Positions 50,184 to 58,901 of a DNA stretch of 64,000 bases are shown one piece after another. The stretch comes from Streptomyces morookaense (GTDB lineage: Bacteria > Actinomycetota > Actinomycetes > Streptomycetales > Streptomycetaceae), in the NCBI RefSeq assembly GCF_013030945.1, contig NZ_JABBXF010000037.1:1-64000 (forward strand). Direction: 5' to 3'. Made by a program: the position numbers and the translations under genes. The notes beneath the pieces are model-generated. The model was given only the letters and a program-made list of their open reading frames with translations. It was not told the DNA's origin and ran no database searches. Each line of letters opens with the position of its first letter. The stretch's first letter is position 1.

Positions 50184-50852
50184 CTGAGCTGGCCGCCCTT
50201 CTCGCCCGACGAGGCCTACGCCGACCTCACCGGGTTCTCGCACGGCGCCGGCGGCATCGGCTGGGCGCTCGTCCACCTGGGCGTGGCGACCGGGCACCCG
50301 GAGTACGTGGCCGCCGGCCGCAAGGCCTTCGCCTACGAGAACCGGCACTTCGACACCGCCGAACACGACTGGTACGACCTGCGCACCGACAACGGGGCCG
50401 CCGTCAAGGGCGCACGGCACTTCGCCAACGCCTGGTGCAACGGCGCCGCCGGCATCGGCCTCGCCCGCATCACCAGCTGGGCCGCCCTGGGGAAGACCGA
50501 CGACGACCTGCTGCTCGACGCCCACCGCGCCCTGAGCGCGACCCTGCGCAACTTCCCCCGGCTGAAGAACCACACCCTGTGCCACGGCACCTCCGGCAAC
50601 GCCGAACTCCTGCTCCGCTTCGCCGCGCTGCGTGCGGAGCCCGCCTTCCAGCTGGAGGCGAACGTCCAGGTCCAGGCGCTCTGGCGGAGCTTCGAGGACG
50701 CCGAGAGCGGCACGGCGGAGCACAGCGCCGACTTCTTCCCGGGCCTCATGCTCGGCATCTCCGGATTCGGGATGCACCTCCTGCGCCTCGCCGCCCCCGA
50801 CCGGGTGCCCTCCGCCCTGCTCCTCGAACCGCTGCCGCACCCCGAACCGTGA
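50184..50852 (+). pseudogene. 5'-truncated LanM lanthipeptide synthetase (LanC-like end)
   Basis: The open frame of about 222 codons has no proper start; it follows an in-frame stop at 50178-50180 and opens inside domain sequence. It contains the conserved LanC blocks GFSHGAGGIGWAL, AWCNGAAGIGLAR (Cys at 50436) and TLCHGTSGNAELLLR (Cys-His at 50580-50585), which hold the zinc ion that activates cysteine thiols. A LanM is about 1000 residues, and even a stand-alone LanC is ~400. The dehydratase and the first half of the cyclase are missing. It is probably a remnant left by a deletion that brought the two-component genes next to it. A GTG at 50283 could still express a 189-residue fragment. Confidence 0.8.
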
Positions 50853-50867
50853 AGGAGCCGAACCGGC

Positions 50868-51770
50868 ATGCCGCTCAAGACCTGTGAGGAATTCCTCCGG
50901 GACACCCTCGAACCCGACCTGTTCCGCGACGAGTTCAAGGCCGTCACGGCCGTCGAGGAAGTCGTCGCCATCGGGCGCCGGCACGGCTACGGCTTCACCG
51001 TGGCCGAGTTCCTGGAGAAGGCGAGGGCCTTCGACGGCCCCGGCCCCCGGCTGCCGGCCGGCCCGGCCGCGACGGGGCCGACGACCGTCGCCCACTACGA
51101 GTACGAGCTCGCCGAACTCCCCGGCTTCGCGCCCGTGCTGGACGAACTGCCCCGCCTGAAGACCATGCCGCCCGGCGTGGACCTGGCCCGGTTCGCCGCC
51201 GCCTTCCGCGCCGACGACCTGGACTCCACCTCCCGCAACCCCGCCGACCCCGGCTACCGGGCCTGGCACCGCAAGCTCGCCGCGGACGGCTGGCGCGACC
51301 CCGGCACACCGGGCGCACCCCGCCGCGACTTCCATCTGATCAACCTCGACGAGCATGTCGAACACGACGGCTACGAGGAGTACTTCGCGGCCAAGAGCCG
51401 GGTGGTGGCCGCCCTGGAGAACGTCTTCGGCGGCGAGGTCCGCTGCTCCGGATCCCTGTGGTACCCGCCGGACAGCTACCGGCTGTGGCACACCAACGAG
51501 GACGACCCGGGCTGGCGCATGTACGTCGTCGACTTCGACCGCCCCTTCGACGACGACGGGCGGACCTCCTTCTTCCGCTACCTCCACCCGCGCACCCAGG
51601 AACTCGTCACCCTGCGCGAACGCCCCCGGACCGTGCGGTTCTTCAAGGTCTCCCAGGACCCGGAACAGCTGCTGTGGCACTGCATCGCCAACCCGACCGA
51701 CCGGCACCGCTGGAGCTTCGGCTTCGTCGTCCCGGAGAACTGGAGGGACGGGCTCCGCCGCAGCGGCTGA
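50868..51770 (+). CDS. Nif11-leader-like domain fused to 2-oxoglutarate/Fe(II) oxygenase
   Basis: This 300-residue protein starts 15 nt after the LanM remnant. Residues 1-50 (TCEEFLRDTLEPDLFRDEF, TAVEEVVAIGRRHGYGFTVA) match the Nif11-type leader-peptide fold used by some RiPP precursors. Residues ~130-300 look like a 2OG-Fe(II) oxygenase: WYPPDSYRLWHTNEDDPGWR with the first His208 and acidic pair, then SFFRYLHP, and LWHCIANPTDRHRWSFGF with His271 and the following Arg/Ser. Such enzymes hydroxylate side chains. A leader-like domain on the enzyme suggests it docks in a lanthipeptide pathway. The substrate peptide is not in the window. Confidence 0.72.
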   Translation: MPLKTCEEFLRDTLEPDLFRDEFKAVTAVEEVVAIGRRHGYGFTVAEFLEKARAFDGPGPRLPAGPAATGPTTVAHYEYELAELPGFAPVLDELPRLKTMPPGVDLARFAAAFRADDLDSTSRNPADPGYRAWHRKLAADGWRDPGTPGAPRRDFHLINLDEHVEHDGYEEYFAAKSRVVAALENVFGGEVRCSGSLWYPPDSYRLWHTNEDDPGWRMYVVDFDRPFDDDGRTSFFRYLHPRTQELVTLRERPRTVRFFKVSQDPEQLLWHCIANPTDRHRWSFGFVVPENWRDGLRRSG

Positions 51771-51801
51771 CCGGTGACCGGGTACGGCAACGGGAGGAAC
51801 G

Positions 51802-52818
51802 ATGTTCGGAGCAGGACAGCGGGCGGCACGCCGCCCCGCGGCGGCCGGCGCGGCACCGGCCGCGCACGCCGACCCCCCGGCCGTGCGCATGCGGGGCGTG
51901 GTCAAGTCGTACGGGGGGCGCGAAGCCGTCCGCGGCATCGACCTGACCGTCGCACAAGGGGAGACCTTCGCCTTCCTCGGACCGAACGGGGCGGGCAAGA
52001 CCACCACCATCCGCATGCTGTGCACCCTCGCGGCACCGTCCGCGGGCAGTATCGAGATCGCCGGCCACGACACCCGCACCGCACCCCGGCAGGTGCGGCG
52101 CAGCCTCGGCCTGGTCTTCCAGGAGACCACCCTGGACCCGGAGTTGACGGCCGAGGAGAACCTGCGCTTCCACGCCGACCTGTACGCGCTGCCGGCCGCA
52201 GGCCTCGGCGGGCGGATCGACGCCATGCTCGGCCTGGTCGGGCTGCGAGAACGCCGGAACTCCCTGGTGCGCACGTTCTCCGGCGGTATGCAGCGCCGCC
52301 TCGAAATAGCCCGCGGCCTGATGCACCGTCCCCGCCTGCTCTTCCTCGACGAACCGACCATCGGCCTCGACCCGCAGACCCGGGCCCAGGTGTGGACGCA
52401 CCTGGCCGAGATCCGCCGCCGCGAGGGCACCACCGTCTTCCTCACCACGCACTACCTGGACGAGGCCGAACAGTGCGACCGGATCGCCATCATCGACGAG
52501 GGCCGGATCGTCGCCGAGGGCAGCCCGGACGCCCTGAAGGCCGTCATCGGCTCCGACCGGGTGCAGCTGCGCACGGATGACGACGAGGCCGCCGCCGCGC
52601 TCCTGCGCGCACGGTTCGGGCTCGAACCGGCCGTGGCGGACGACGGGATCACGGTACGGGTGGCCGACGGCGCCCGGCTCGTCCCGGCGGTGTGCGCCGG
52701 ACTCGACGTCGCCGTCTACGAGGTCGTGGTCAGCAGGCCCAGCCTCGACGACGTCTTCCTGCACTTCACGGGGCGGGACATCCGCGACGACCGGACCGGG
52801 GCGGGGGGCCTGTCATGA
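51802..52818 (+). CDS. ABC transporter ATP-binding protein (DrrA type)
   Basis: This 338-residue protein has Walker A GPNGAGKTTTI, Q-loop VFQETTLDPELT, signature TFSGGMQRRLE, Walker B LLFLDEPTIGLD and H-loop TTHYLDEAEQ. The C-terminal ~90 residues form the DUF4162-like domain of drug and antibiotic exporters. The N-terminal ~25 residues are an Ala-rich extension. It overlaps the permease by ATGA. It lies after the LanM remnant and oxygenase, so it is the likely exporter or immunity pump of the former lanthipeptide. Confidence 0.93.
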   Translation: MFGAGQRAARRPAAAGAAPAAHADPPAVRMRGVVKSYGGREAVRGIDLTVAQGETFAFLGPNGAGKTTTIRMLCTLAAPSAGSIEIAGHDTRTAPRQVRRSLGLVFQETTLDPELTAEENLRFHADLYALPAAGLGGRIDAMLGLVGLRERRNSLVRTFSGGMQRRLEIARGLMHRPRLLFLDEPTIGLDPQTRAQVWTHLAEIRRREGTTVFLTTHYLDEAEQCDRIAIIDEGRIVAEGSPDALKAVIGSDRVQLRTDDDEAAAALLRARFGLEPAVADDGITVRVADGARLVPAVCAGLDVAVYEVVVSRPSLDDVFLHFTGRDIRDDRTGAGGLS

Positions 52819-53675
52819 CGGCGACGTCCGTGGGCCCGGCACCGTCCGCCGCGCCGGAACCGGGCCGGTTCGCCGCCGAATGGCGCGCCGGCGTCATGGT
52901 GTGGCGCCGCGAGATGATCCACTTCCTGCGGAACCGGACGGGGATGGCCGTCTCCCTCCTCCAGCCGCTGCTCTTCCTCTACATCCTCGGGATCGGCCTG
53001 TCCCGGATGTTCTCCGGACCCGGCTCGTCCTCCGACTACATGGTGTTCCTCTTCCCGGGCGTGCTGGTGATGGCGGCCCAGGCGCCCGCGATCTCCGTCG
53101 GCGCCTCGATCGTGTGGGACCGGGAGAGCGGATTCCTGCGGGAGATGCTGGTGGCGCCGGTCCGCCGCAGCACCCTGCTCGTCGGCAAGTGCCTGGGCGG
53201 CGCGACCGTGGCGGCCTGCCAGGGGGGAGTGGTGCTGGCCAGCGCGGGGCTGACCGGGATTCCGTACCGGCTCGGGATGTTCGCGGAACTGCTCGCCGAA
53301 CTCGTCCTTGCCTCACTGGCGATGACGGTCATGGGCGCGGTGGTCGCGGTGCGGACCCGCCGCGTACGGACCTTCCACACGGTCCTCACGGTGCTGACGG
53401 CACCGCTGGTCTTCCTCTCCGGGCTGATGTTTCCGGTGAGCGCGATGCCCGCGTGGATGGCGGCCGTCACCGTCGTCAACCCGCTGACGTACGCCGTCGA
53501 CGCGATGCGCCGCTCAGTGCTCTCCCACTACGACGCACCGGCGGGCAGCCGCCTCTTCGACCCCGTCAGGTGGGGCGGGCACGCGGTCCCGCCGCTGCTG
53601 TCGGTGGCACTGGTGGCGGCGTTCTGCGCGGTCGTGGTGGCGGCCGCCAGCAGGGCCTTCTCACGGACGGAATAG
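52815..53675 (+). CDS. ABC-2-type transporter permease (DrrB type)
   Basis: This 286-residue permease has six hydrophobic helices (about residues 45-70, 75-105, 130-160, 165-195, 200-225 and 250-280). It carries the ABC-2 motif LAPVRRSTLLVGKCLGG (as LVAPVRRST). It starts with the ATG overlapping the ATPase stop. It forms the export channel with the upstream ATPase. A Het-C-like gene follows after 20 nt and may be co-transcribed. Confidence 0.92.
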   Translation: MTATSVGPAPSAAPEPGRFAAEWRAGVMVWRREMIHFLRNRTGMAVSLLQPLLFLYILGIGLSRMFSGPGSSSDYMVFLFPGVLVMAAQAPAISVGASIVWDRESGFLREMLVAPVRRSTLLVGKCLGGATVAACQGGVVLASAGLTGIPYRLGMFAELLAELVLASLAMTVMGAVVAVRTRRVRTFHTVLTVLTAPLVFLSGLMFPVSAMPAWMAAVTVVNPLTYAVDAMRRSVLSHYDAPAGSRLFDPVRWGGHAVPPLLSVALVAAFCAVVVAAASRAFSRTE

Positions 53676-53695
53676 ACGACAAGAGGAGTCGAAGC

Positions 53696-54709
53696 ATGGG
53701 GAAGAAGGCAAGAGCGGTCCGCCGGGGCATGCTGTCACTGGGGGCGGTTCCCCTGGCGGCGGCCGTGCTGCTCGGCTGGCAGGCCCGACCGGCGGCGGCC
53801 TTCGGCACGATCAACTCGCTGGGGCAGCATGCCGAGCACGAGCGCATCACCCGCGCCGCACTGGCCTGCCCGCCGGGCCGGGCCTCGGACGGATCCTGCT
53901 TCGAACCGCGGTCCCTGGACCAAGTCGCCGGACACACCGGCACGTTCGGGGCAGTGGGCTCCCCGGACTCCGACGAGATCACCGTCTCCGCCGCACACTG
54001 CGACAACGCCGACCACCTCGCCCGGCCCGGCTATCCCACCAGCCGGGAGCAGGCGTCGAGCCAGCTCATATCGTGCGTGACGCACCTGCAACGGCGCTTC
54101 GGAAGGGGCGCGGACACCGCCTCCGGCGTGCTCGGCGGCGACGGCACCGTGGCACCCGCCGAAGTCGACCTCGGCAAGGACTGCGTCTTCACGCTCGGCA
54201 TCCCCGGGCGCGGCAAGTGCAATGCCATCGAGGGCTTCGGGCGCGCGCTGCACGGGGTGCAGGACTTCTACTCGCACAGCAACTGGACCGACCGGGCCGA
54301 CCCGGACCGTCCCACCGGCAAGGACAACCCGCCCGGCCTGCAACGTGCGGCCCCGTCCCCGCTGTTGCAGCTCTCGGAGGGGAAGCCGCCGTCGCCCGGT
54401 GCGATCCCCGAGGACCTCACCACCGGCTGCTTCTCGCTCCTGGGCGGCTGTTCGAGCCGGGTGGACCACGCCGCCCTCAACAAGGACACCGGGCTGATCG
54501 ACCCGGCGACCGGCACCACCAGTGGCCCGACCACGCCCCGGGGGAAGGTCGCGGGCAACTTCGACCGGGCGGTCCAAGGGGCCGTCGCGGACACGCGGCG
54601 CCAATGGGCGGACTTCCGCGGCCTCTTGGCGGAGCGCTACGGCAAGGAGCGGGGCGACCGGATCGGATGCGCGCTGACGCACGACAACCCGGTCCGCGAC
54701 TGCCGCTGA
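53696..54709 (+). CDS. secreted Het-C/zinc phospholipase C-like protein, paralogue 2
   Basis: This 337-residue protein has AAGAGGAG before the ATG. The signal peptide has Arg/Lys at the start and cleavage after AAA. It keeps the same layout as the protein at 31738: GQHAEHERITRAALAC, CFEPRSLDQVAG, GRALHGVQDFYSHSNWTD, GKDNPPGL, DLTTGCFSLL and a C-terminal RQWADFR. The two appear about two-thirds identical by eye, including the Cys pattern. Here it follows the ABC exporter by 20 nt, so it may belong to that operon, whereas paralogue 1 stands alone. The presumed activity is on membranes or phospholipids; this is unproven. Confidence 0.75.
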   Translation: MGKKARAVRRGMLSLGAVPLAAAVLLGWQARPAAAFGTINSLGQHAEHERITRAALACPPGRASDGSCFEPRSLDQVAGHTGTFGAVGSPDSDEITVSAAHCDNADHLARPGYPTSREQASSQLISCVTHLQRRFGRGADTASGVLGGDGTVAPAEVDLGKDCVFTLGIPGRGKCNAIEGFGRALHGVQDFYSHSNWTDRADPDRPTGKDNPPGLQRAAPSPLLQLSEGKPPSPGAIPEDLTTGCFSLLGGCSSRVDHAALNKDTGLIDPATGTTSGPTTPRGKVAGNFDRAVQGAVADTRRQWADFRGLLAERYGKERGDRIGCALTHDNPVRDCR

Positions 54710-54717
54710 CGCAGGCA

Positions 54718-55824
54718 TCACCCTTCGGCGAAGTCCCGGGCGATGCCCGGCCAGGCGGCGGCCATGTCGACGAGGAAGGCCTTCTCGGCATCGAGCCCGC
54801 CGCCGGCCGGCCCGGGGTGACCGAAATCCGCCACCTGCTCCGGGCGGCCGGCGAGCCTGGCCGCCCGGGCCGCGGCGACCACACACGCGAGCTCGGCCGC
54901 CGCGGCCCGGTGCGGCGGCACACTGCGGCCGGCGACGTACTGCCGGGCGAGCCCGGCGGCCCCGGCCGGTATGTGGCCCTGCAGGGCGATGATGGCGTCC
55001 CGGGTCTCGATGACCTTCCGGTACACGAGCAGATTCCGGGGCACGAGCGGCCGCAGGAGCTCGGCGACCCTGCCCCGCGGCGCGGTCAGCGCCACCTGCG
55101 GCACGGCGACCATCAGGTCGTACCACAGCGGCCACAGCCGCCAGGCGGTACGGGCATCGGACGCCAGCCGGCGGGCGGCCGCGAAAACCGGCACGAGGAT
55201 CGCCGCGGCCCGCAACAGCGCGTGCAGGGTGAGGGCAACGGTGAGGTGCGGAAGGGCGGTTGCATCCCCGACGGCGAGCCGGACGCCCTGCCCCGCCCAG
55301 TACACCCAGGCGAACGCGGTCCCGAGCCCGAACAGCCGGAGCCCGGCGGCGAGGGACGGGTTCCCGGTACGCCGCCCGTGATGCCAGCACACGAGCACGC
55401 AGAGCGTGTTCACCACGATGTGAACGCAGATGACGATGACCCGGTACGCGGCGGAGGGCGCGGACCCGGCGCAGCGGTCGAGAACCACCAGCAAGACGAT
55501 GGTGAGACCGACAGCCGGGACGAGCACCCGCGGCACCCGCCGCACCCCCGCGGTGGCGAGCAGAAAATGCAGCACGGCACCGGCCGAGACCACGCCGACC
55601 AGATTCCTGGCCACGGTCAACTCGGCACTCCGCCCGAACACTTCGGCCGCCGTCCGCGTCACGAAGGGCAGATTCAACGTCATGGCAAGCGCCGCGGTCC
55701 CGACGGCGAGCCAGAGCGCCCGCTGCGCCGCACATCGCAGGGCCCCACGGGCCCGCACCAGCACGGCGACCCACAGGAGGATCACACCGGCGGCTTGTGC
55801 GTGAGCCTCGAAGTCACCGGACAT
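54718..55824 (-). CDS. MAB_1171c-like multi-pass membrane protein (DUF6545-type)
   Basis: This 368-residue protein starts at ATG 55822-55824. Seven hydrophobic helices span residues 10-225. A cytoplasmic C-terminal region includes PLWYDLMVAVPQVAL, RNLLVYRKVIETRDAIIALQ and a variable end. This pattern fits the actinobacterial group labelled MAB_1171c-like putative transporters. There is no experimental role that I can name. It converges on the Het-C-like gene with an 8-nt gap. Confidence 0.78.
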   Translation of the reverse strand: MSGDFEAHAQAAGVILLWVAVLVRARGALRCAAQRALWLAVGTAALAMTLNLPFVTRTAAEVFGRSAELTVARNLVGVVSAGAVLHFLLATAGVRRVPRVLVPAVGLTIVLLVVLDRCAGSAPSAAYRVIVICVHIVVNTLCVLVCWHHGRRTGNPSLAAGLRLFGLGTAFAWVYWAGQGVRLAVGDATALPHLTVALTLHALLRAAAILVPVFAAARRLASDARTAWRLWPLWYDLMVAVPQVALTAPRGRVAELLRPLVPRNLLVYRKVIETRDAIIALQGHIPAGAAGLARQYVAGRSVPPHRAAAAELACVVAAARAARLAGRPEQVADFGHPGPAGGGLDAEKAFLVDMAAAWPGIARDFAEG

Positions 55825-55939
55825 ACGGGGCGATCGACTCGGAGCGGTCGTGGGCACACATGTGACCGCATCCTGGCAAACGGACACCTGTGCGACAAGG
55901 GGGGTGTGTGAACGGTTGGGGGGAACTGGCCACTTGGGC

Positions 55940-55969
55940 GGGGGCCGGGGGCCGGGGGCCGGGGGCGGG
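55940..55969 (+). repeat. tandem G-rich heptamers
   Basis: Three tandem GGGGGCC units followed by GGGGGC and GGG form four to five G-runs of five or three bases. The tract could form a G-quadruplex on the plus strand. It lies in the 159-bp gap between pirin and the membrane-protein gene. Confidence 0.7.
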
Positions 55970-55983
55970 TGTGTGGGCGGGGC

Positions 55984-56949
55984 TCAGCGCACCCTTCCCC
56001 GCGGCTTGAGCGCGACCGGCGGGAGCGCCGGCGCCTTCAGTGCGGGGCCGTCGTACCCCCGCACCTCCCCGAACCGGGACCCCGTCGTCCAGTCCTCCCG
56101 AGCCTGCGCGATCTCCTCATGGCTGCGCCCCACGAAGTTCCACCACATCACGATCCGTTCCTCGAACGGCTCGCCGCCCAGCAGCATGAACGCGCTGTCC
56201 ACGTCGGCGCGCAGCGGCAGTTCGCGGCGGCCGCAGCCCAGGTAGAGGAGGGAGCCGGGGGGCAGGCGTACGCCGTCGACCTCGGCCTCGCCGGACATGG
56301 TCAGGGCCGCGTACTCGAAGTCCGGCTGTACCGGCAGGCGGGCCGAGGAGCCTGCGGGCAGGGTGATGTCGGCGCCGACGAGGGGGCTGAAGGCGGTGGC
56401 GGGGGAGTGCGTGCCGTCGAGTTCGCCCATGATGACGGTGGCGTCGATGCCGCCGCCCGTCACGCGCGGCAGTTCCGCATGGTGTTCCCACGCCGGGTCC
56501 GTGTGCCGGTGGGCGTCGGGCAGGGCCACCCACAGCTGCGCGCCGTGCAGCACGGGAGCGTGCTCGCGCGGGGACTCCTCGGCGTGGGCGATGGCGCGCC
56601 CCGAGGTCATCAGCCCCAACTGCCCCGGGCGCAGCGTCTGCAGGCTGCCGAGGCTGTCGCGGTGCAGGACCTCGCCGGCGTGCAGCCAGCTGACGGTCTG
56701 CAGCCCCATGTGCGGGTGCGGAGCGACCTGCATGCCGGGCTCGTCGGCGATGTCGTCCGGGCCGTAGTGGTCGACGAAGCACCAGGCACCGATCATCCGG
56801 CGGCCGATGCCGGGCAGCAGGCGGCGCACGATCGTGCTCTCGCCGAGCGGCACGTTCTTCGCGGGCAGCAGCTCGCGCACCGGTTGCGCCGTGATGTCCT
56901 GGCGGCCGCCGCACTGCGTGGGGGCGGGCTGGAGGTCGAGGTTGCTCAT
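55984..56949 (-). CDS. pirin-family protein (quercetin 2,3-dioxygenase-like)
   Basis: This 321-residue bicupin starts at ATG 56947-56949. The N-terminal cupin has the pirin metal motif (FVDHYGPDDI, then HPHMGLQTVSWLHAGEVLHR, SLG and TSGRAIAHAEE), with three His and a Glu as ligands. The C-terminal cupin has PGSLLYLGCGRREL. The end EERIVMWWNFVGRSHEEI is also typical. Pirins bind Fe; some oxidise quercetin and others act as redox-sensing regulators. The physiological role here is unknown. Confidence 0.92.
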   Translation of the reverse strand: MSNLDLQPAPTQCGGRQDITAQPVRELLPAKNVPLGESTIVRRLLPGIGRRMIGAWCFVDHYGPDDIADEPGMQVAPHPHMGLQTVSWLHAGEVLHRDSLGSLQTLRPGQLGLMTSGRAIAHAEESPREHAPVLHGAQLWVALPDAHRHTDPAWEHHAELPRVTGGGIDATVIMGELDGTHSPATAFSPLVGADITLPAGSSARLPVQPDFEYAALTMSGEAEVDGVRLPPGSLLYLGCGRRELPLRADVDSAFMLLGGEPFEERIVMWWNFVGRSHEEIAQAREDWTTGSRFGEVRGYDGPALKAPALPPVALKPRGRVR

Positions 56950-57042
56950 GGCGGACACGATGCCACTTGGTGGGTGGGGCACACGCGGGCCTCGCGCACT
57001 CCGATGGGATTCACCTGGCGCAGCGGACTTCCGGCGGAGCGC

Positions 57043-57981
57043 CTAGCGCAGGGCGCTGAGGCCCGGGACGAACGTCACCAGCACCGGGACGAACGGCACC
57101 AGGGCCGCCGCGGCCGTCAGCCGCAGCCGGTGTGCCGCGGTGAGCCGGGGCGTGGGGGCCAGCAACCGGTCCACGCGGCCCGGCAGGTGCGAGGCCCCGG
57201 CCGGGCAGGGGCCGAACACCCCGCGGTCCTCGTTGAGTTCGACCAGGGCGAGCGCGGTGGTCAGCCGCCCGAAGCGGCGCGAGGCGCAGTCGTCCGCCGC
57301 GAGCTCGACCAGGTGGTGCACCTGGTCGCGGAAGGCGGCGAAGACCGGCACCTGCGGGAAGCCGTGGGCCAGCGCCGACGAGCAGTGCAGCAGCCAGTCG
57401 TGCCGGGCCCGGGCGTGGCCCTGTTCGTGGGCCAGCACCGCATCGAGCTGCGTCCCCTTCAGCCGGCGCAGCGCACCCGTGGTGATCACCAACTGCGGCG
57501 CGGGGCCGCCGCGCAGCAGCCACGCGTCGGGCCGGTCGCCCTCCAGCACCACGAGCCGCTCCGTGCCGGGCACCTCACCGGGCAGCCGGGGGGAGCGGAC
57601 GCGCAGTTCGGCACGGCGGCGCCGGCGGCGTGCCCGCGCCCCCCGAACCTCGCGGGTCAGCATCGCCGCCGTCCACACGGCGCCCGAGGCGAGGGTGATG
57701 GCCAGCGGCGCCGCCCATGCGCTGTGGGCGCCGAGGGCATAGGCCTCCACCACCCCGTGCGGGGCGGGCGCGAAGACGTTGCCGCGGACGGCCTCCCAGG
57801 CCTCGGCGGCGCTCAGCGACATGGCGAGAACACAGCACAGCAGCACGGCCGCCACCACGCACTGCCACACCCACAGGGCGACGACCGGCTCCCGGACGGG
57901 CCAGTCGGCGCGGGTCAGCACGCGTGGCGCCACGGCCGCCGCCAGTCCGCCGAGGACCAGCAACGCGAGCGTGACCATCAT
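57043..57981 (-). CDS. M56-family membrane metallopeptidase
   Basis: This 312-residue protein has hydrophobic helices near residues 3-22, 33-57 and 85-108 and the zinc motif AHEQGH (His185-Glu186, His189) in VLAHEQGHARARHDW. A possible third ligand lies in ELAADDCASRRFG. A final hydrophobic stretch sits near residue 295. It resembles BlaR/MecR-like M56 proteases of actinobacteria, which are often linked to a BlaI regulator. No BlaI gene is next to it here; the neighbour is a DUF5134 gene. The substrate is unknown. Confidence 0.9.
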   Translation of the reverse strand: MMVTLALLVLGGLAAAVAPRVLTRADWPVREPVVALWVWQCVVAAVLLCCVLAMSLSAAEAWEAVRGNVFAPAPHGVVEAYALGAHSAWAAPLAITLASGAVWTAAMLTREVRGARARRRRRRAELRVRSPRLPGEVPGTERLVVLEGDRPDAWLLRGGPAPQLVITTGALRRLKGTQLDAVLAHEQGHARARHDWLLHCSSALAHGFPQVPVFAAFRDQVHHLVELAADDCASRRFGRLTTALALVELNEDRGVFGPCPAGASHLPGRVDRLLAPTPRLTAAHRLRLTAAAALVPFVPVLVTFVPGLSALR

Positions 57982-58081
57982 GGCGTCAGCCTATGAGCGC
58001 ACGCCTGTCCAGGGGTACGGCTCCGCAGGCGAAGTGACGCAGACCACGGGAACCCGGAAGGAGCGGGAGGGAGCGGAGGCA

Positions 58082-58699
58082 TCAGAGGGTGAGCAGCATC
58101 GCCAGCATGCCTATCGCCATGGACAACCGGCACGCCGTGGTGAGTTCGCGCCGCCCCGGCCGCCCCGGCCCCCGCGCCGCGCCGCACCTCCACGAGCCGT
58201 CGCCCGCGGCGACGGCCGCCGGCACGGGGACGATGCGCGCCGTGGCCCGTACCGCATAGACGGCGAAGTACACCAGCAGCAGCCCGGTCAGCAGCGGAGT
58301 GCCCGCCGGTCCGTGCATCGCCCCACCGTGTTCCATGTGTTCCGTGTGTTCCATGCGGCCGTCGGACGGCGCACCCGCCATCGCGAGCGCCATGTAGACC
58401 ATCGCGAACGCCCCTACCGCATGGTGCAGTTGGTGCGCCTCCGCCCGCCGCCGGGCCGTGATCAGCGCCCGTACCCCCGCGGCCCCGAACACCACGGCGA
58501 ACAGCACCGCCCCCCACGGCGTGGCCGCCGGCATCCCGGCCGGCAGTGCCATGGCCGCCATGCCGAGGCCCATCAGGGCGTCACTCCCCGCGGCCCGGCG
58601 CTCCCCCGCGGCGCCGGCCCGCATCCCGTGCAGGCAGTACGCGCCCGTGGCCGTGCACAGCACGACGAGCAGCCACCCGACCAACGGCGGTCCGTGCAC
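58082..58699 (-). CDS. DUF5134-like integral membrane protein
   Basis: This 205-residue protein starts with GTG at 58697-58699, preceded by GAGGTG. It has five or six hydrophobic helices and a Met/His-rich loop (MEHTEHMEHGGAMHGPAG) that could bind copper or another metal. The pattern matches DUF5134 proteins, which in Streptomyces often sit beside M56 peptidase genes. It is on the same strand, 100 nt upstream of the M56 gene. Function unknown; a metal-related role is an inference from the His/Met loop. Confidence 0.78.
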   Translation of the reverse strand: MHGPPLVGWLLVVLCTATGAYCLHGMRAGAAGERRAAGSDALMGLGMAAMALPAGMPAATPWGAVLFAVVFGAAGVRALITARRRAEAHQLHHAVGAFAMVYMALAMAGAPSDGRMEHTEHMEHGGAMHGPAGTPLLTGLLLVYFAVYAVRATARIVPVPAAVAAGDGSWRCGAARGPGRPGRRELTTACRLSMAIGMLAMLLTL

Positions 58700-58791
58700 A
58701 GCGCACCTCCCCGAACCCGAACGCACATCCACCCCCGGGAGGCTGCCCACCGCGACAGCGGCACACGGGAGCGCACAGGCGCACGGCGAGA

Positions 58792-58858
58792 GCGCATTCC
58801 CGGCGCGAACATGCGCCCGCGCGCAGGGGCGCGCTCGGGAGGCGCGCCGGGAATGCGC
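58792..58858. repeat. 16-bp perfect inverted repeat with 35-nt loop
   Basis: The arms are GCGCATTCCCGGCGCG (58792-58807) and CGCGCCGGGAATGCGC (58843-58858). The loop itself has GCGCCC/GGGCGC complementarity. It lies in the 202-bp gap between the VOC gene stop and the DUF5134 start, both minus strand. It may be a terminator-like structure or an operator; it has no T-run. Confidence 0.6.
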
Positions 58859-58901
58859 GCCAGGCCGCGCAGGTCCCCTATATCCCTGGCTGTATCCCCC
58901 G

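Noticed and set aside
50283..50852. A complete stand-alone LanC cyclase
   Set aside because: It is far shorter than LanC, opens inside conserved domain sequence after an in-frame stop, and lacks the first half of the barrel. A LanM remnant fits better.
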